Positions 1-13,016 of a DNA stretch of 64,000 nt are shown piece after piece. How positions within the stretch are numbered: position 1 is the first letter of the stretch; every line of letters starts with the position of its first letter. The DNA is taken from contig JAJQJQ010000006.1 of the NCBI GenBank assembly GCA_028622995.1, positions 2,790,001-2,854,000 of the forward strand, read 5' to 3'. The translations under genes and the position numbers were made by a program. The notes beneath the pieces are model-generated. The model made no database searches. It was not told the DNA's origin and worked only from the letters and a program-made list of their open reading frames with translations. Source of the DNA: Panagrolaimus kolymaensis (lineage: Eukaryota; Nematoda; Chromadorea; Rhabditida; Panagrolaimidae).

Positions 1-3000
1 AATACAATTAACGATGGATTAAAATAAACTTTTGAATAACTTTAGTAAAATTTTCTTCAACTTTAGCTTTCCGTTAAAAGCAAGCCATGAAGCTGAAAAT
101 CGTCACGCTATCCATCGAAAAATATTCTTTTTAGTTGATAAAATAATTTTTTTCTTTTTTGCTTTTTGACCAAGATTGACTCATTCTTTGTTTGTTTATT
201 GTTAAAACATTGTCTGTCACCAAAAAAGCAAGCGACCAAGACCATTGGTTTCTAAATTTAATGCTGATAAAAAAAAGAAGTTGTGTGACTCTTGAATTTG
301 TTCCTCCTTCGACGTCAGCAAAATAAAAAATGGTTGATGCATCGTGAGAAAATATTCTCAAAAGACATTGCGAAATAAAATAATTCATCACCAACTTGGC
401 AAGAATGAATCGAACGATGGGCATACATAAACAAGTTACATACATATAAGCAACGTCTCACTTTTTAACTTCCTGGAGGTGAAAATAAAAAAAACCTAAA
501 TCAAGAGGCTTGGTTTCAAACAAGATATCACCGTTGTTGTTATATAAATAAATTTGTCGAGATGATATTAAGGATATAACAAATCAACGAAAAGCTTTTA
601 AAATGACTAAACAAAATTTTTGATACTCTTCCAAAAAATAAAGCATAATGAAAGAGTGAATGAATCATCATTTGCTATTTTTCTAATATCCTTAAGTCTA
701 TAATTGCAAAAAATCATCATTAAATCATTAGGATATCAATCGATTTCTTTAGGAACAAAAATTCAAATGAAATACCCAAAGTTGGGTATCATAGCTTTAA
801 ATTAATAATTGAGTAAAATTTAGGAATGAAAGGTCGAGTTTCCAAAAAAGCATAAAATTGTGGACAAAATAACGGAAGTTAAAAAAAATAAATCATCTTT
901 GACATTCATACGCCAATTCAGTCAAGAATAGAAGAAACAAATAAACATAGACTTTTTTGAGCTTTGACCTACCGTATATAAACATACATACATATATAGT
1001 AACAAAGCAAATGTAAAAGGAATTAAGAAACAAAAAAAGCAACAACAAAAAAATATGCCTTTGCAAAATTCAACTCCCCAAAAAAGACAAATATAAAAGT
1101 GGAACAACAACAATTGTAAAAACTGAAAACAAAGCCTCTAATATTTTTTGTTTGTTTATAAAAAAAATGCCGATGATGGCGGTGAAAAAAATTTTTAAAG
1201 TGCCATTATTAGCCATCCACAAGAAGAAGAACAAAAAAAAAATGAAGTAAGAAAAGTACAAAAAATTTGTTCAACCGAAAAAAAGAAGAAACAAAAAAAC
1301 ATGCATTTTTAAAATTTGAAGAAAGAAAAAAGTATCAAAAAAAATTTTTTAAATGAAAAATGTGGTTCGATTCAATACAAATCCATGGAGAAATAAGAAA
1401 GAAGGGTTTTAAAAGAAAAAGATGATGATTTTATTTTCTTATCGTACCAGGGTCGTCATATTTTCTCAGTTCATGAACGATCGGATTCATCGACCTTATT
1501 TTTAAAAAATTCCAAAACATGCAATTGCGCAATAAAGAAAAGAAGAAGAAAAAATGGGTTCATTTTCATATAAAATTTTTTGGAGAATGTTTAAAGAAAA
1601 TTCCACATTTTTATGTGTTTTTATTAGGTCTTTTCGTAGTTGTAAGTTTAATAAATTAAGAATAAAAAAGCTAAACAAAAATGATAATAAACCGTGACTT
1701 TTTCTTTAAATTTTAAAAAAGACAATTCCAGAATCGTCTGGGAAAAAAGGATATAAGAATAAGCTTATTTCAAAGACTTTCTGCATCAAGAATCCTAAAT
1801 ATAAAGTCCAACTAACTACCAACAATGGTAGGAATAAACTGAAGCTAAAAACCTCTTTTAAAGCTTTCACATTTAGTTATTCTTTTACGGTAGCGATTAC
1901 CCATTCAAAAAACATCTTTTGATTTCTTTTCCACAAAGGCCTCTTGAAGACAAAAAAACAGTAATATATTTAAAAGCCTTTCCCCATTCTATTTTATATA
2001 TGTACGTTACCCTAAAGAGATTAAACAAAAAAGTTGAATAATTTATAGCCAAAAAAATGAAAATGGAGATTAGAGCTTTGTTCCTTCTTTATTCTTTTTT
2101 TTCTTCCAAAAAAAGTAAATGTCTGACTTTATTTTTACTCGAGCATCTCCGTTTGCCATTTTTAAAAAAGGGAGTGGAATGGCTGCTGCCGTCAATAAAA
2201 ATTTGCATAATTTTGGAACCACAACTACCAAAAACAAAACAAAAAATTTTCTGGAAAAGAAAAGACACTTCGAAGACAAAAAAAAGAGAAAGAAGAAAAG
2301 ATGGAAGAAGATAAACTCAAAAAGCACTTCCAATAAAAAAAAATTTGGAAAAAGAATGAAAGGAAATAAATGAAAGTGTTGGATGAGGCGGAAAAGAAAA
2401 AGAATAAAAAAAGTGTGAAACTTGAGATGAGCGCGAAAATGGGATAAACGCTGTTTCATGTATATTATTGAAGGCACTTTGAAGAAGAAAGAAGTAAAAA
2501 TTCGAAAATTGAGATTTTTCACATAAGAAATCCCAATGACCGTGAAAAATAAAATAGTATAAAAGAAGATGAGGTTACGAACCACGATAAATCTAAAGAA
2601 ACATGAAAAAAAATTCTTTTTTCAAGAAACATGTTTCGTTTTTAAAAAAAACTAGCGATATCGAGGAAGGTGGAAGCTTTCAAAAAACGCCGCCGTGGCA
2701 TCCTTCTTCAAAAAGACAAAATGAAAGTGATACAATTCAAACACAAAAAACAACGAGAAAAAAATTAAAAGCAAAAAAATAAATAAATGCATTTATTTGT
2801 ATTTAGTTCAGATTAAAAATAAAACAAAAAAGTTGCCGACAACAAGATGAAAATAAAAAATAAAACATCAAAGAAAAATGGAGATATGTTTTTTTTTCTA
2901 TCGCTGCGGTAAAATTTGTAAAAGAAAGGGAATAAAGGTGTTTACAAATATTATAAATACACAACGTAAAAAAGTGCTCGTGGGAAAGTTGAACTAAAAA

Positions 3001-6000
3001 AATGTTTGACATTTATCTTTATTTTTTTTGTAAATTCTTAAAAATAAATGTTGCTTCTCATTTTATTTATTAATCACCATTTTGAATCAGAAATGGTTGA
3101 AGTTAGTCATTATTGGCTATACCGTAACTCAAAAAATTTTTATCTTATAAAATGTTTTCTAAATTTTATTTAAAAAAAGAAATGAATTTTTTTGTTTTAA
3201 AAATTTTATATTACCATTTTTTGCTCGAAGTAATGGCTACTATTTCTTCTCCCCCTTTTTTTTGTTTAAACGATTTAAAGCTATTTTAAAAAGGAAGTAA
3301 GGAGAAGCAACACGAACGCTTTTTTTGAAATTCCATCCGGAAAAGTCAAAATCGAACAAATTGCGTTTTTTCCCCTTTGCTTTGCATTTTTAAGTAGCAG
3401 CAAGCTTGATTTTGTTCAAAAAAATGACTTGTTAGTTTTGGAACTTTTGAAGGATTTAAAGCAATGGTCAAGAAAAAATAGTATATTCATATATGGGAAA
3501 AATGGACGATCGACAATTTCAAATAACCCCAGTCAATGAATGTCCTTAGATTTTTCTCCTTGAAAAAACGACAAAATTGGCCGGCCACTCAAAAAAATGC
3601 CATTCATCCATATTTGAAAATCAAATAAATCTCAATCGTGATTTCTTGGAAGACAAGGTCATTGAAAAAGCAAAGAAATATAAAATAAAAATACTCGACA
3701 TTTTTCTCGCGCACAAGAAAGCAGAAAAGTCTTGAATTATGGCTGCTTTTTTTTTTTGCGCAATTGACTTATTCCTTCTCTTCCTTGATTCATTGAATGC
3801 TCGTCTCCCATGAAATAAAAAGCCAACAATCCAAAAATGGCGAGAAAAAAAAGTGCTCGAAATTTTTTTTTCTTTTATTTGTTTATTGAAGCGCTGTTAA
3901 AGACGCAGATTGACTTTGATTTGATTTTATCTTTTACTATTGAAAAAAAAGTGCTAAAAAACACAAAAAAGGAAATGAAAAAAAAGGCACAAATGAAAAA
4001 AAAACTAAACAAAACAAAAAGTTATCGGCAGCTTTTTGTAAAAATCAAAAAAGCTAACAAGCAACCGAAGGAATAAAGGGAAGAAATTTCCAGAAAATTA
4101 CGACATATATGTTTTTTAATTTTTTTCTATTTAAACAAGTTTTTACATAAACCTGACCAAACAATATGAAATATCAAACATCATTATCCCTCAAAAATTT
4201 CTTCAAAATAAAGCGTCAATCTTAATTTACTTCGAAACACTTTCAAAAAAAAAAACTGGGAAAGGGTTTAACGGCATTCATCAGACAATCATTGAACCGA
4301 AATGCCGAGAAAAAAAATTTTCAAAGAAAAAATAATAAACGTTTGGTTTATAAACTTGGGAAATGCTTCATGAAAGAATTGAAAAAAGCTTAAAAATGTA
4401 AGAGTCTATTAAAAACCTATTATTTTCTTATAGTTTATTTTATGGAGGAAAAAATGAAACATTGACGTAACTAATAAAATTAGCTTTTTATGAATAAATA
4501 AATACATAGATGGATGTTTGAACCAAAAGCCGCGAGATTTTTTTTCTGTTGATAAGAAAGGCAAGAACCAGGAAGTAGGAGAAATTAAAGAAATACACAA
4601 ATTACAGTATCAAAATTCTCGAAGGATTTTTTTAAAATAAATTTAGTTAAAAGTTTTCCTTTTACGATCCTCAGTGAAAAAAATAAAGAGTTTATTGTAT
4701 TGAGTTTAAAATAACTCGGGTTTATTCCAAGATGCAAAAAAAGTAATTTTATTTTAGCAAAAAAAAGTTTTTTCCTTTCTTTTCTTAAATGAAATCAAAC
4801 GCTTTTGACCTTTCGAATTTTTTCCCTTTCATTTCAAAGACCAAAGTGTTGCCAATTAAAAATCAAACAAAAAAAACTTTAAAAATAATTATTCTAAAAA
4901 AAAGTAATCAAATTTAAATTCACCCAGCAAAAAAAAAAACTAAAACTTTGCACAACGTTTTTTTGATTAAAAAAACTCGCATTTCTTTTTTGTTGATGTA
5001 AGCTACAACGGGCGATAAACACGCAAATTCAGGAACTTTAATTTTTTCGTATACAAAATACATAAAAAAAATAAAATAAGAAAAAATTAAAGGCATTTTT
5101 CATCCATTTCTTAGCAGCTTTTTTATGAGCTTGGGTTGTGGCTGTTCAATAAATAAAAAATAAAGGTCCATTGGTCAGTCATTCGTTAGCTAGCAAGGCG
5201 GTAGAACCAGCTGCTGCTGTTCCATTTTTTTGCATTCATTGCTACAAGCAAAAAAGAAATAAAGCTTTTTTTCATTTTTGAAAGAATATAAAGCTTTAAA
5301 AAAATTATAAATATATGTATATATTTTTTGTTGAGGGAGCTGCCATTATTTTTCTCGCATATACCAATTGGTGGTGATGGTGTCTTTGTTCCGGTGGTGG
5401 CCAATTTTGCAAAGTTTTTTTAGTTTATTTTTGTCACCTCTATCTCCTCACTCCTTATTTTCTTCCTTCCAAATTCCTTCAAATCAATGAGAGGAGACAA
5501 ATTTCTTCACCATTCTCTATTAGAAAAAAAAGAGGAAGGAAGATGGCATTTTGACAAATGAGTATATTCCTCCAAAAAAGAATTATCGGCCAAAGGAGAA
5601 AGAAAAAACAACAAAAGTGTTAAGTTTCAATTAAAAAGTGAACGAACGAAGGAACGAACAAATGTTTTTATAAACTGCTTCTTTAAAAAAAAGTGCGGAA
5701 TAAAAGAGAAATGCGAGAAGTAAGGCAAGCAGCTATAAACAACCACATGGGTCTTTAAATAAATTTATATACTAAAAAAAGAAAAAATATATACAATTTT
5801 CTTTAAGTCGGTTGGAGTTTGATAAATTGATATCAATTAGCAAGCAAATCGTTTAGTTAGCTAATGATGTTGTTGAAGTAAATTTATTATGAAATCAAAA
5901 AAATAATGATTGGATTAGCTTAGGCTTTTTTCCATTGTGATTATACATAAAATAATAATGTAAATCCCGATAAAAAATAACAAGGAAGTACGGTGCCTTA

Positions 6001-7010
6001 ATTCCAAAAAAATAATAGAAAGCATAGTTCTTAATCGCAGGTATACTGTAATGAGATTCAAACCCGCATAAAACGATATTTACTTTTTTAATAGTTCTAA
6101 ATGCCTTACTCTAAATAATAGTAAAAAAATAAGGATAAATATGGCTTTGATTTACAATGATCAAAATAGGAGCAAAAGTTTTATTTCACTAAATCTTCTT
6201 ATCGATGGGTGATAAGTATTAGTTTTCAAAAAATAAAAAAACGAGGTGTGAAAAAAATTTCTCAGAAGACAAATCTTGTTCTAAAGCAAATTAAACAAAC
6301 AAAAAAAGATAAATCACGTCATTTATTATATTTTTTTTACTTGATTGACTTTCAACTTATTTATAGTTATTGGTGGTGGTTGTATTCAAGATCGCGAGAT
6401 AGAAAAAAAACCCAAAAAGGAAAAGTTTTTATTTGATTTGATTTTATGATTAAAAAAGTTTTCATGCGAGAGAAAAAAAATATAAATAAATAAAGTGCAA
6501 AGAAGTGGAAAATACGGAAAAAAAACTTTTTCTTCGCAAAAATAAGGAACGGTAAAAACAAAAAAGATTTTTCTTTACGATTTAGTAAAGTTCTGAAAAT
6601 AGAAAAGTCTATGATAAACTTTGCAAAAAAATCTTGAAAGCAAAGATTGGATTAAAAATAAAAAAAATATGGCTGAATAAAGTCAAAGATTACAGAAAAT
6701 GGAAAAGAATAATTTCAAACATTTTTGTTTTTAAAATTGTTTTAGTTTTTTTCCAGGTTTGCTGTTACATGCCCTTGTGGCTCGTAAACGTTCACTTTTA
6801 TTGTTTTATTTTTATGCTTTTTTATGTGACATTTTCAAGCGCCACCACCAACTAAACATGTTGCACATAAAATTACGCGACCACAAACAAAAACAAAAAA
6901 TGGGGTATATCAAAATGGATCGTAAAGATAATAACAACATGTGTCGTTTTGTAACAAAAAAAAGATGAATAAATTAATTCTTCTATGGATTCGAAAAATT
7001 TAACTAAAAT
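1..7010. other. A-rich gene-free region
   Basis: No exon chain, tRNA or repeat family that I can support on either strand. The + strand is conspicuously rich in A runs, so open frames here are low-complexity Lys/Asn (+) or Phe/Leu (-) strings without splice-linked neighbours. Introns elsewhere in the window are T-rich on the coding strand, so this asymmetry is what a long leftward-transcribed intron would show. That reading is inference. Confidence 0.6.
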
Positions 7011-7332
7011 GCAGTATGATTGATGTTCATAAAAAATGTCCAAACATTTTATTTACTTACAATTTTGCAACTATGATATCCAAAAAAAGCTTTAGCCATT
7101 CAAAAACCATACACTGTTTTTCACAAGCTAGATTCATGGGAAAAAATCTTGGCATTTTACTTTGCAATCCCAAAATTTGCATCACAGTCGATTGCAATTT
7201 GCAAACCTTTCAAATTCGTTAGTCTCGACGCTTTCATTATTTTTCTTTTCATTCATCATTTTTTGATTAAAGCGGTGGTTGTGGTCGACGACGTTGGTGA
7301 ATTGAACAAATAACAAATTTCAAAAAGAAAAA

Positions 7333-8996
7333 ATGCCTGAAGATTGGAACAATAACAATAATAAACCTTCTCATGCTGGTGTTGCTGGAGGAAAAGCTTC
7401 AAACGAAAAAGAAGAAAATAAAAGTGCTAAAGCTAAAGTTCCTGGATCAAAAGAAACACTAAAGAAAGATGTTGCTTCACCTAAAGTAAGTCTTTCTCAT
7501 TTTTAATATTTCCTCTGCCTATGTATGAATTTTTAGATTGATGGTTCAAAGAAAGTGACAAGAGCTTCATCTGGTCCTGCTGCTGCTACTGCTACATCAA
7601 CACCACCTCCAAAAGCTACTCCTGCTGCAGGTTTAACAACACCACCTCCGAAAGCTTCTGCTGCTACTAATACTCCTGATACACCTAAAAGTGAAAAGTC
7701 GAAAAAAGAAAGCAACAAATCATCAAAAAGTAAAAAAGAACTCACAAGCAAGAAGGAAGCACCAAAAAAGGTTATTTTTATCTTTGAAATTGTCATTTTA
7801 TACATGCATGTATGATATTTCAGTTAATAATCAAAGAACTTATTCGAAAACACTTGCTTGCTGGTTCTGTTCGAATGGAATATGAATTATGGGAACTTCA
7901 CCAACTTTTGGATTTGGCAAAAATATCAATGCAAAAGAAAGAAACACTCATTGAAGTTCGAGCACCAATAAATATTTGTGGAGATATTCAGTATGTTTGT
8001 TGTTGATATAGTATTTCTTATTTTAACTTTAATTTTCAGTGGGCAATATAGTGATTTGATGCGAATATTTTATGTTAGTTTTGTTTATGAGTGCTTTCGA
8101 TAATTACTTGTTTGGTTTTTAGTCATGTGGTATGCCATTTAAATCTCGTTATCTGTTCCTGGGAGATTACGTGGATCGTGGAAGACATTCATTGGAAGTC
8201 ATCGTGTTACTACTTGCTTGCCAAATTCAATTTCCTAAACATATCTTTTTACTTCGAGGAAATCACGAATTACCAAATATCAATCGGTAGCTTTCCTTTC
8301 TTTGTTCTATGATGATTTTCACGTTGATGCTTTTTTAGAGTTTATGGTTTTCATGCAGAAATTCGAACAAGATATCGCTCAATTCTAGAATCCAAACAAC
8401 TTTATGATCATTTCAATCAAATTTTCTCCGAAATGCCATTAGCTGCCATCGTCGAAGGAAAAATATTATGTATGCATGGTGGATTATCTCCTGAACTCAA
8501 TCATCTTGATGATATACGGAAAATCAAACGTCCAGTAACTACTCCTGTTGGCCTTGCACAAGACTTACTATGGGCTGATCCTGATCCTTTTGTCAAAGGT
8601 TTCCAACCTAATAAAATTCGTGCTGTTTCTTATGTATTTGGTGAAGATGCAGTTCATTCAAAAACAAAACAACTTGGAATTGATATGGTTATTCGTGGTC
8701 ATCAAGTCGCTGAATTTGGTTATGAATTTTTTGCAAATCGTCAATTGGTTACTGTTTTCTCTGCTGCAAGATACCATGAAGAAATATGCAATTATGCTGC
8801 TGTTGTACAAGTTGATGCAAGTCTTGAACTTACTTTTATGCAACTCAAACCAAATGAATTTGATCACCATCAACTAATGAAAGAGAAAATTCCTGACACG
8901 GCTGATAATGATGAAGAAAATGAAGATGATACTCAAGCTGCTGGTGCAACTTCAAAGACAGGATCAAATTCAAAAAATGAAGTTGCTGAAAAATAA
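7333..8996 (+). CDS. Divergent PP1-type Ser/Thr protein phosphatase, copy 1
   Basis: Six exons (7333-7485, 7537-7770, 7824-7990, 8040-8073, 8123-8286, 8339-8996) join in phase to 469 residues. Residues 1-129 form a low-complexity Lys/Ala/Pro/Ser extension; the PPP catalytic domain follows. Metal-site motifs are present: GDIHG (about 182-186), GDYVDRG (210-216), GNHE (242-245), then HGGLSP and the RGHQ histidine. The domain closely follows PP1 ([22 protein letters not shown]). It differs in the loop where PP1 has SAPNYCGE: here SAARYHEE, so the inhibitor-reactive cysteine is missing. HELPNIN replaces PP1 HECASIN. An acidic tail follows the domain. Nematodes carry expanded PP1-like families, some sperm-specific (GSP-3/4); membership here is inference. 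The start is the first ATG before a clean exon. Its tandem paralogue follows 640 bp downstream. Confidence 0.92.
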
Positions 8997-9636
8997 TTAT
9001 TACTCTAATAACGTATATTTCATTTACTAACAAAATATTGAATAAAGAGATTTTTTTTACCATTTTTGCGTTTTTCTAAAAATAACACAACTCATTTATT
9101 ACATTGAATTTGTTTTATTATTTGGTGACATATAATAGGATCGTATCTTACAGAGGTGATATTATTTTATTAAGAGCTTTGCATTATCACCTTCAATGAA
9201 AAATAATATATGAAACAGGCACATTTTCTGATGGATCGAAGGTCCCTCGCTTTGCCTCTATTGTTTAATTAATAATGCACCATAAAAAACAAAAGGAAAT
9301 AACAAACTACCTTTTTCAATAGTTAAAAAGTAAAAAACAAATGAAAAAATTGCAGTATGACTTTTAAAAATTTTGATTATGTTATCCAAACAGAAAAAGC
9401 CTTCATCGAATTCAAAAATGAAACCTTTTTTTCACAAGCTTTTTCTCAGCGAGAAATTTGCTTTGAACTTTGCGAAATCAACCCTAAAAATTTGCATCAC
9501 ATTCGATTGCAAAACTTTCAAATTCATCGTCTCAATTTTTCACCATTCATTTTTTTCACTCATTTTTTGATTGAAGCGGTGGTGGTCGTCGAAGTCGTTG
9601 GTGGATTGAACAAATAACAAATTTCAAAAAGAAAAA

Positions 9637-11307
9637 ATGCCGGAAGATTGGAACAATAACAATAATAATAAACCTTCTCATGCTGGTGCTGCTGATGGAA
9701 AAGCTTCAAACGAAAAAGAAGAAAACAAAAGTGCTAAAGCTAAAGTTCCTGGATCAAAAGAAACACCAAAGAAAGATGTTGCTTCACCTAAAGTAAGTTT
9801 AATAAACAAAGTTTTGTCTTTTACTTTCTGAATATTTTAGGTTGATGGTTCAAAGAAAGAGATAAAAGCTTCAAATGGTCCTGCAGCTGCTTCTTCAACT
9901 TCAACGCCACCTCTTAAAGCTCCATCACCAAGTTTAACACCAGCTTCAACACCTGCTGCTACTACTTCTGATTTACCTAAAAGTGGAAAAGATTCAAAAC
10001 CTAAAACTGATGTCAACATATCAAATAGTAAAAAAGAATCCACAAGCAAGAAAGAAATTCCAAAAAAGGTTTATTTGTTTCGTTTTTAACACTTTGTACA
10101 TAATTTTTTTTTCAGTTAATAATCAAAGAACTTATTAGAAAACATTTGCTTGCTGGTTCTGTTCGAATGGAATATGAATTATGGGAACTTCACCAACTTT
10201 TGGATTTGGCAAAAGTTTCTTTGCAAAATAAAGATACACTCATTGAAGTTCGTGCACCTGTAAATATTTGTGGAGATATTCAGTATGCTTGTTTCTTTTA
10301 GATGCATTGTCTTTAATTTTTTGTTGATTTTTTCAGTGGTCAATACACCGATCTGATGCGAATATTTAACGTTCGTTTTTTAATAGAAGTTTTTATCATT
10401 AATTATTTGGTTTTTAGTCATGTGGTATGCCATTCAAGTCTCGTTATCTGTTCCTGGGAGATTATGTGGATCGTGGAAGACATTCATTGGAAGTCATCGT
10501 GTTACTTCTTGCTTGTCAAATTCAATTTCCTAAACATATCTTTTTACTTCGAGGAAATCACGAATTACCCAATATCAATCGGTAAGTTTTTATTTTTACT
10601 TTAGATGAAATTTTCTTAACTAATGTAATTTTAGCGTTTATGGTTTTCACGCAGAAATACGAACACGATATCGCTCAATTCTTGAATCCAAACAACTTTA
10701 TGATCATTTCAACGAAATTTTCTCAGAAATGCCATTAGCTGCCATCGTCGAAGGGAAAATATTATGTATGCATGGTGGATTATCTCCTGAACTCAATCAT
10801 CTTGATGATATTCGAAAAATCCAACGTCCTTTAACAGTTGCTCGTGGCATTGCACAAGATTTACTCTGGGCTGATCCTGAATCTGGTGTCAAAGGTTTTC
10901 AACCAAATAAAATTCGCGCTGTTTCTCATGTATTTGGTGAAGATGCTGTTCATTCGAAAACAAAACAACTTGGAATTGATATGGTTATTCGGGCTCATCA
11001 AGTTGTGGAATTTGGTTATGCTTTTTTTGCAAATCGTCAATTGGTTACTGTTTTCTCTGCGGCGAGATATCATGAAGATTTATGTAATTATGCTGCTGTT
11101 GTACAAGTTGATGATCGTCTGGAACTTACTTTTATGCAACTCAAACCATGTGAATATGATGAACAAACTAAATCAAAAATTGTTCCTACTGCTGATTGTG
11201 ATGAAGAAAATGATGATGAAATTCGTGCAACTCCAATTCCTTCAACACCACTTTTAAAAGATGAAGAAGGTAGCGCTGACTCCAAACACTTTACATTCAA
11301 AAGATGA
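9637..11307 (+). CDS. Divergent PP1-type Ser/Thr protein phosphatase, copy 2
   Basis: Six exons (9637-9792, 9841-10068, 10116-10282, 10337-10370, 10418-10581, 10635-11307) give 473 residues with the same intron positions as the copy upstream. All PPP metal-binding motifs are kept (GDIHG, GDYVDRG, GNHE, HGGLSP, RAHQVVE), so an active enzyme is expected. As in copy 1, the PP1 SAPNYC loop is replaced (SAARYHED) and the histidine motif is followed by LPNIN. The N-terminal extension is Ser/Thr/Pro/Lys-rich and differs markedly in exon 2. The C-terminus is acidic and then Thr/Pro/Ser-rich, ending in FTFKR. The copied upstream block probably supplies the same promoter. Substrates and targeting subunits cannot be read from sequence. 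Confidence 0.92.
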
Positions 11308-11662
11308 CTAATTCAACATTCATACTAAATAATTATTGTAATAACGTATATTTCATTTATTAACAAGATTGAATAAAGATTTTTTTCCACTTTTGTTTTC
11401 ACTATTTTTATGCTTTTTTTGAAACCTTTTCGTCGATAGCTTTATTTAAAGCTATTGATGTTTTGTTTTTTTTTATCTGCACATATATTTTCTCAACATT
11501 TGAATAAAAACGGTATCAATGTGCTTTTAAACAATCATAATTTATCTTGAAATACTATTTATTCTTTTTTATTAATAGCAGGCGATAAAAGTAAACAAAA
11601 ATTACAAAAACAAAAAAGTAAAGGAGAGATCATTTTTGGTTTAAAAAAGGTGGAGGAGAATA
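11308..11662. other. Convergent 3' intergenic gap
   Basis: Separates the second phosphatase (+) from the Gly-rich secreted gene (-). It holds the phosphatase AATAAA near 11372 and a reverse-complement AATAAA near 11551 for the minus gene. Nothing else seen. Confidence 0.6.
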
Positions 11663-12006
11663 TTAAGCCCGTCGGAAGCCACCCATCGCTCCCATCATAG
11701 CACCCATCATGGCGCCACGAAATGCACCTTGAACTCCACCTTGTTGGCCTCCACCGCCACCCATGCCTCCTCCTAAAATTAAAAAGTTTAGTTATTTGCT
11801 TTAGAAGCAACCAAAAAAAACATACCATAGTATGGTCCTCCACCGCCATAAGGTCCCATTCCTCCACCACCATAATGCTCATCATGATGATGATGATGAT
11901 GATAATCACCTCCATAATTTCCATAATATGGATTACCACCATACCATTGACCAATCACGGAACCAAAAAGAGCAATCAAAAAAGTGAAACAAAGTAAACC
12001 TTTCAT
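11663..12006 (-). CDS. Small secreted Gly/Tyr/His-rich peptide
   Basis: Two exons (12006-11826 and 11772-11663) encode 96 residues. Residues 1-19 are a clear signal peptide (hydrophobic core LLCFTFLIALFG, small residues before Gln20). The mature part is Tyr/Gly-rich (QWYGGNPYYGNYGG), then has six consecutive His followed by DEH. It ends in Gly/Met repeats (GAMMGAMMGAMGG) and FRRA. The composition resembles nematode Gly-rich antimicrobial or cuticle peptides of the NLP/caenacin/fungus-induced type, but I see no specific family signature. The His run could bind metal ions; this is inference. A TATA box lies about 60 bp upstream. It is the first of four secreted-protein genes in a row. Confidence 0.82.
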
Positions 12007-12063
12007 TTTTTTTCTTTCAAAAAATCTGATTTATGCTTACAAATTTCCCAAATATTGAACTCA

Positions 12064-12071
12064 TATTTATA
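12064..12071 (-). promoter_or_regulatory. TATA box of the Gly/His-rich secreted peptide gene
   Basis: TATAAATA on the minus strand, about 58-65 bp upstream of the ATG at 12006. The spacing leaves room for a short 5' UTR. Confidence 0.55.
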
Positions 12072-12473
12072 CCCGAAAAAATTTGTTGGTCCTCAATGAT
12101 TATACATATTAGAAGCTTTTACGAAACTGTGACCTTCCAAAATATGATAGATATGCTAAACGAAAAACAAAAAAATAAATAAAGCAAATTCGATTTTCAA
12201 AAAAGTAAAAACTAGTTTAAAGTTCCAAAAACAACGTCGTTTGTCGTCGGTCGAAGAACAAGTTTTTTTCTTCGTCAAAAAAAGTCTTTGTTGTTTGGCT
12301 AATTAAGGTTTCATATTAAAAAAAGTGTGCTTGAACCAAATTTTATTTATGAAATCAACAAAAAAAATAAAAGCAAAAAAATAAAAAAAGGTAAAAACAA
12401 AATCAACAGCAGCACCTAGATAAAATTTATCTTTGATAATCAACTTTTTTTGTTATGAAATTTATTTGTTTAT

Positions 12474-13016
12474 TTATTTTTTTCCTATACCAATGCTAAA
12501 ACATGTTAAACAAAAATTGAAACCAAATCCGCCTCCTCCTCCTGATGGATATGATGGGTAATAATAGGATGAGGGATAATAGGATCGATAATAATAGGTT
12601 GGTTGTTGTTGGTAATAATAACTGAAAATATTTTGATCAAAAATCAAAGAAAAAAATTATGAAATCTACGAATAATGAATCTTTGATCAAAATTGAAAAA
12701 TGAATATTATTAGTTTCAATTGTCGCAACAAAATTCATAAATCCCTTATTATTATTACTTACCTTGGCTGCTGATAATAAGGTTGTTGATAATAAACTTG
12801 TTGCTGTTGTTGTTGCTTGGGATAATAATGTTGATTTTGAACTTGATAATAATGGTATGTTTGAGGCTTATAAATTAATGAATCTGCTTCCGCATGAAAA
12901 TCTTCTTGAAAATTATATCGAGTTGATTTTCGAATTGAAGCTCCTTTTCCAGAAATTTGAGAAATAAAAATTGCAAAAAATAAAAAATAAAACCAAAAAT
13001 CATTTTGAAAACTCAT
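12474..13016 (-). CDS. Small secreted Tyr/Gln/Pro-rich protein
   Basis: Two exons (13016-12763 and 12621-12474) join in phase (AG|T) to 133 residues. The first ~24 residues are a hydrophobic signal sequence (FYFLFFAIFISQISG). A Tyr/Gln-rich central region follows (QQQQQQ, repeated YYQQP, YYYP), then a Gly run and a Cys-containing end (GFNFCLTCFSIGIGKK). The stop comes from a TAA after GGAAAAAAA. Low-complexity Tyr/Gln/Pro proteins with signal peptides are common in nematode cuticle and secretory-gland products, but no family is recognised. Tyr-rich stretches could be cross-linked, as in cuticle; this is inference. Confidence 0.75.

Larger units (their letters stand above)
7011..11380 (+). repeat. 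Tandem duplication carrying two PP1-type genes
   Basis: Two direct copies of about 2.3 kb, beginning near 7011 and near 9353 (both open with the same GCAGTATGA word). The similarity covers roughly 300 bp of upstream sequence, all six exons, most intron positions and the 3' end with its AATAAA signal (near 9042 and 11372). The catalytic exons are the best conserved. The exon 2 low-complexity region and the C-terminal tails have diverged most. Confidence 0.85.

Noticed and set aside
1360..1372. B-box-like GGTTCGATTC
   Set aside because: No flanking complementary T stem, A box or acceptor stem.
2070..2585. 171-codon minus-strand open frame in the A-rich left region
   Set aside because: Phe/Leu-dominated low complexity produced by A runs on the plus strand; no splice partners, signal or family pattern.
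7016..7222. 68-codon frame upstream of the first phosphatase (and its counterpart at 9357-9617)
   Set aside because: Part of the duplicated upstream block; the two copies do not keep the same reading frame or length, so it is probably promoter sequence.
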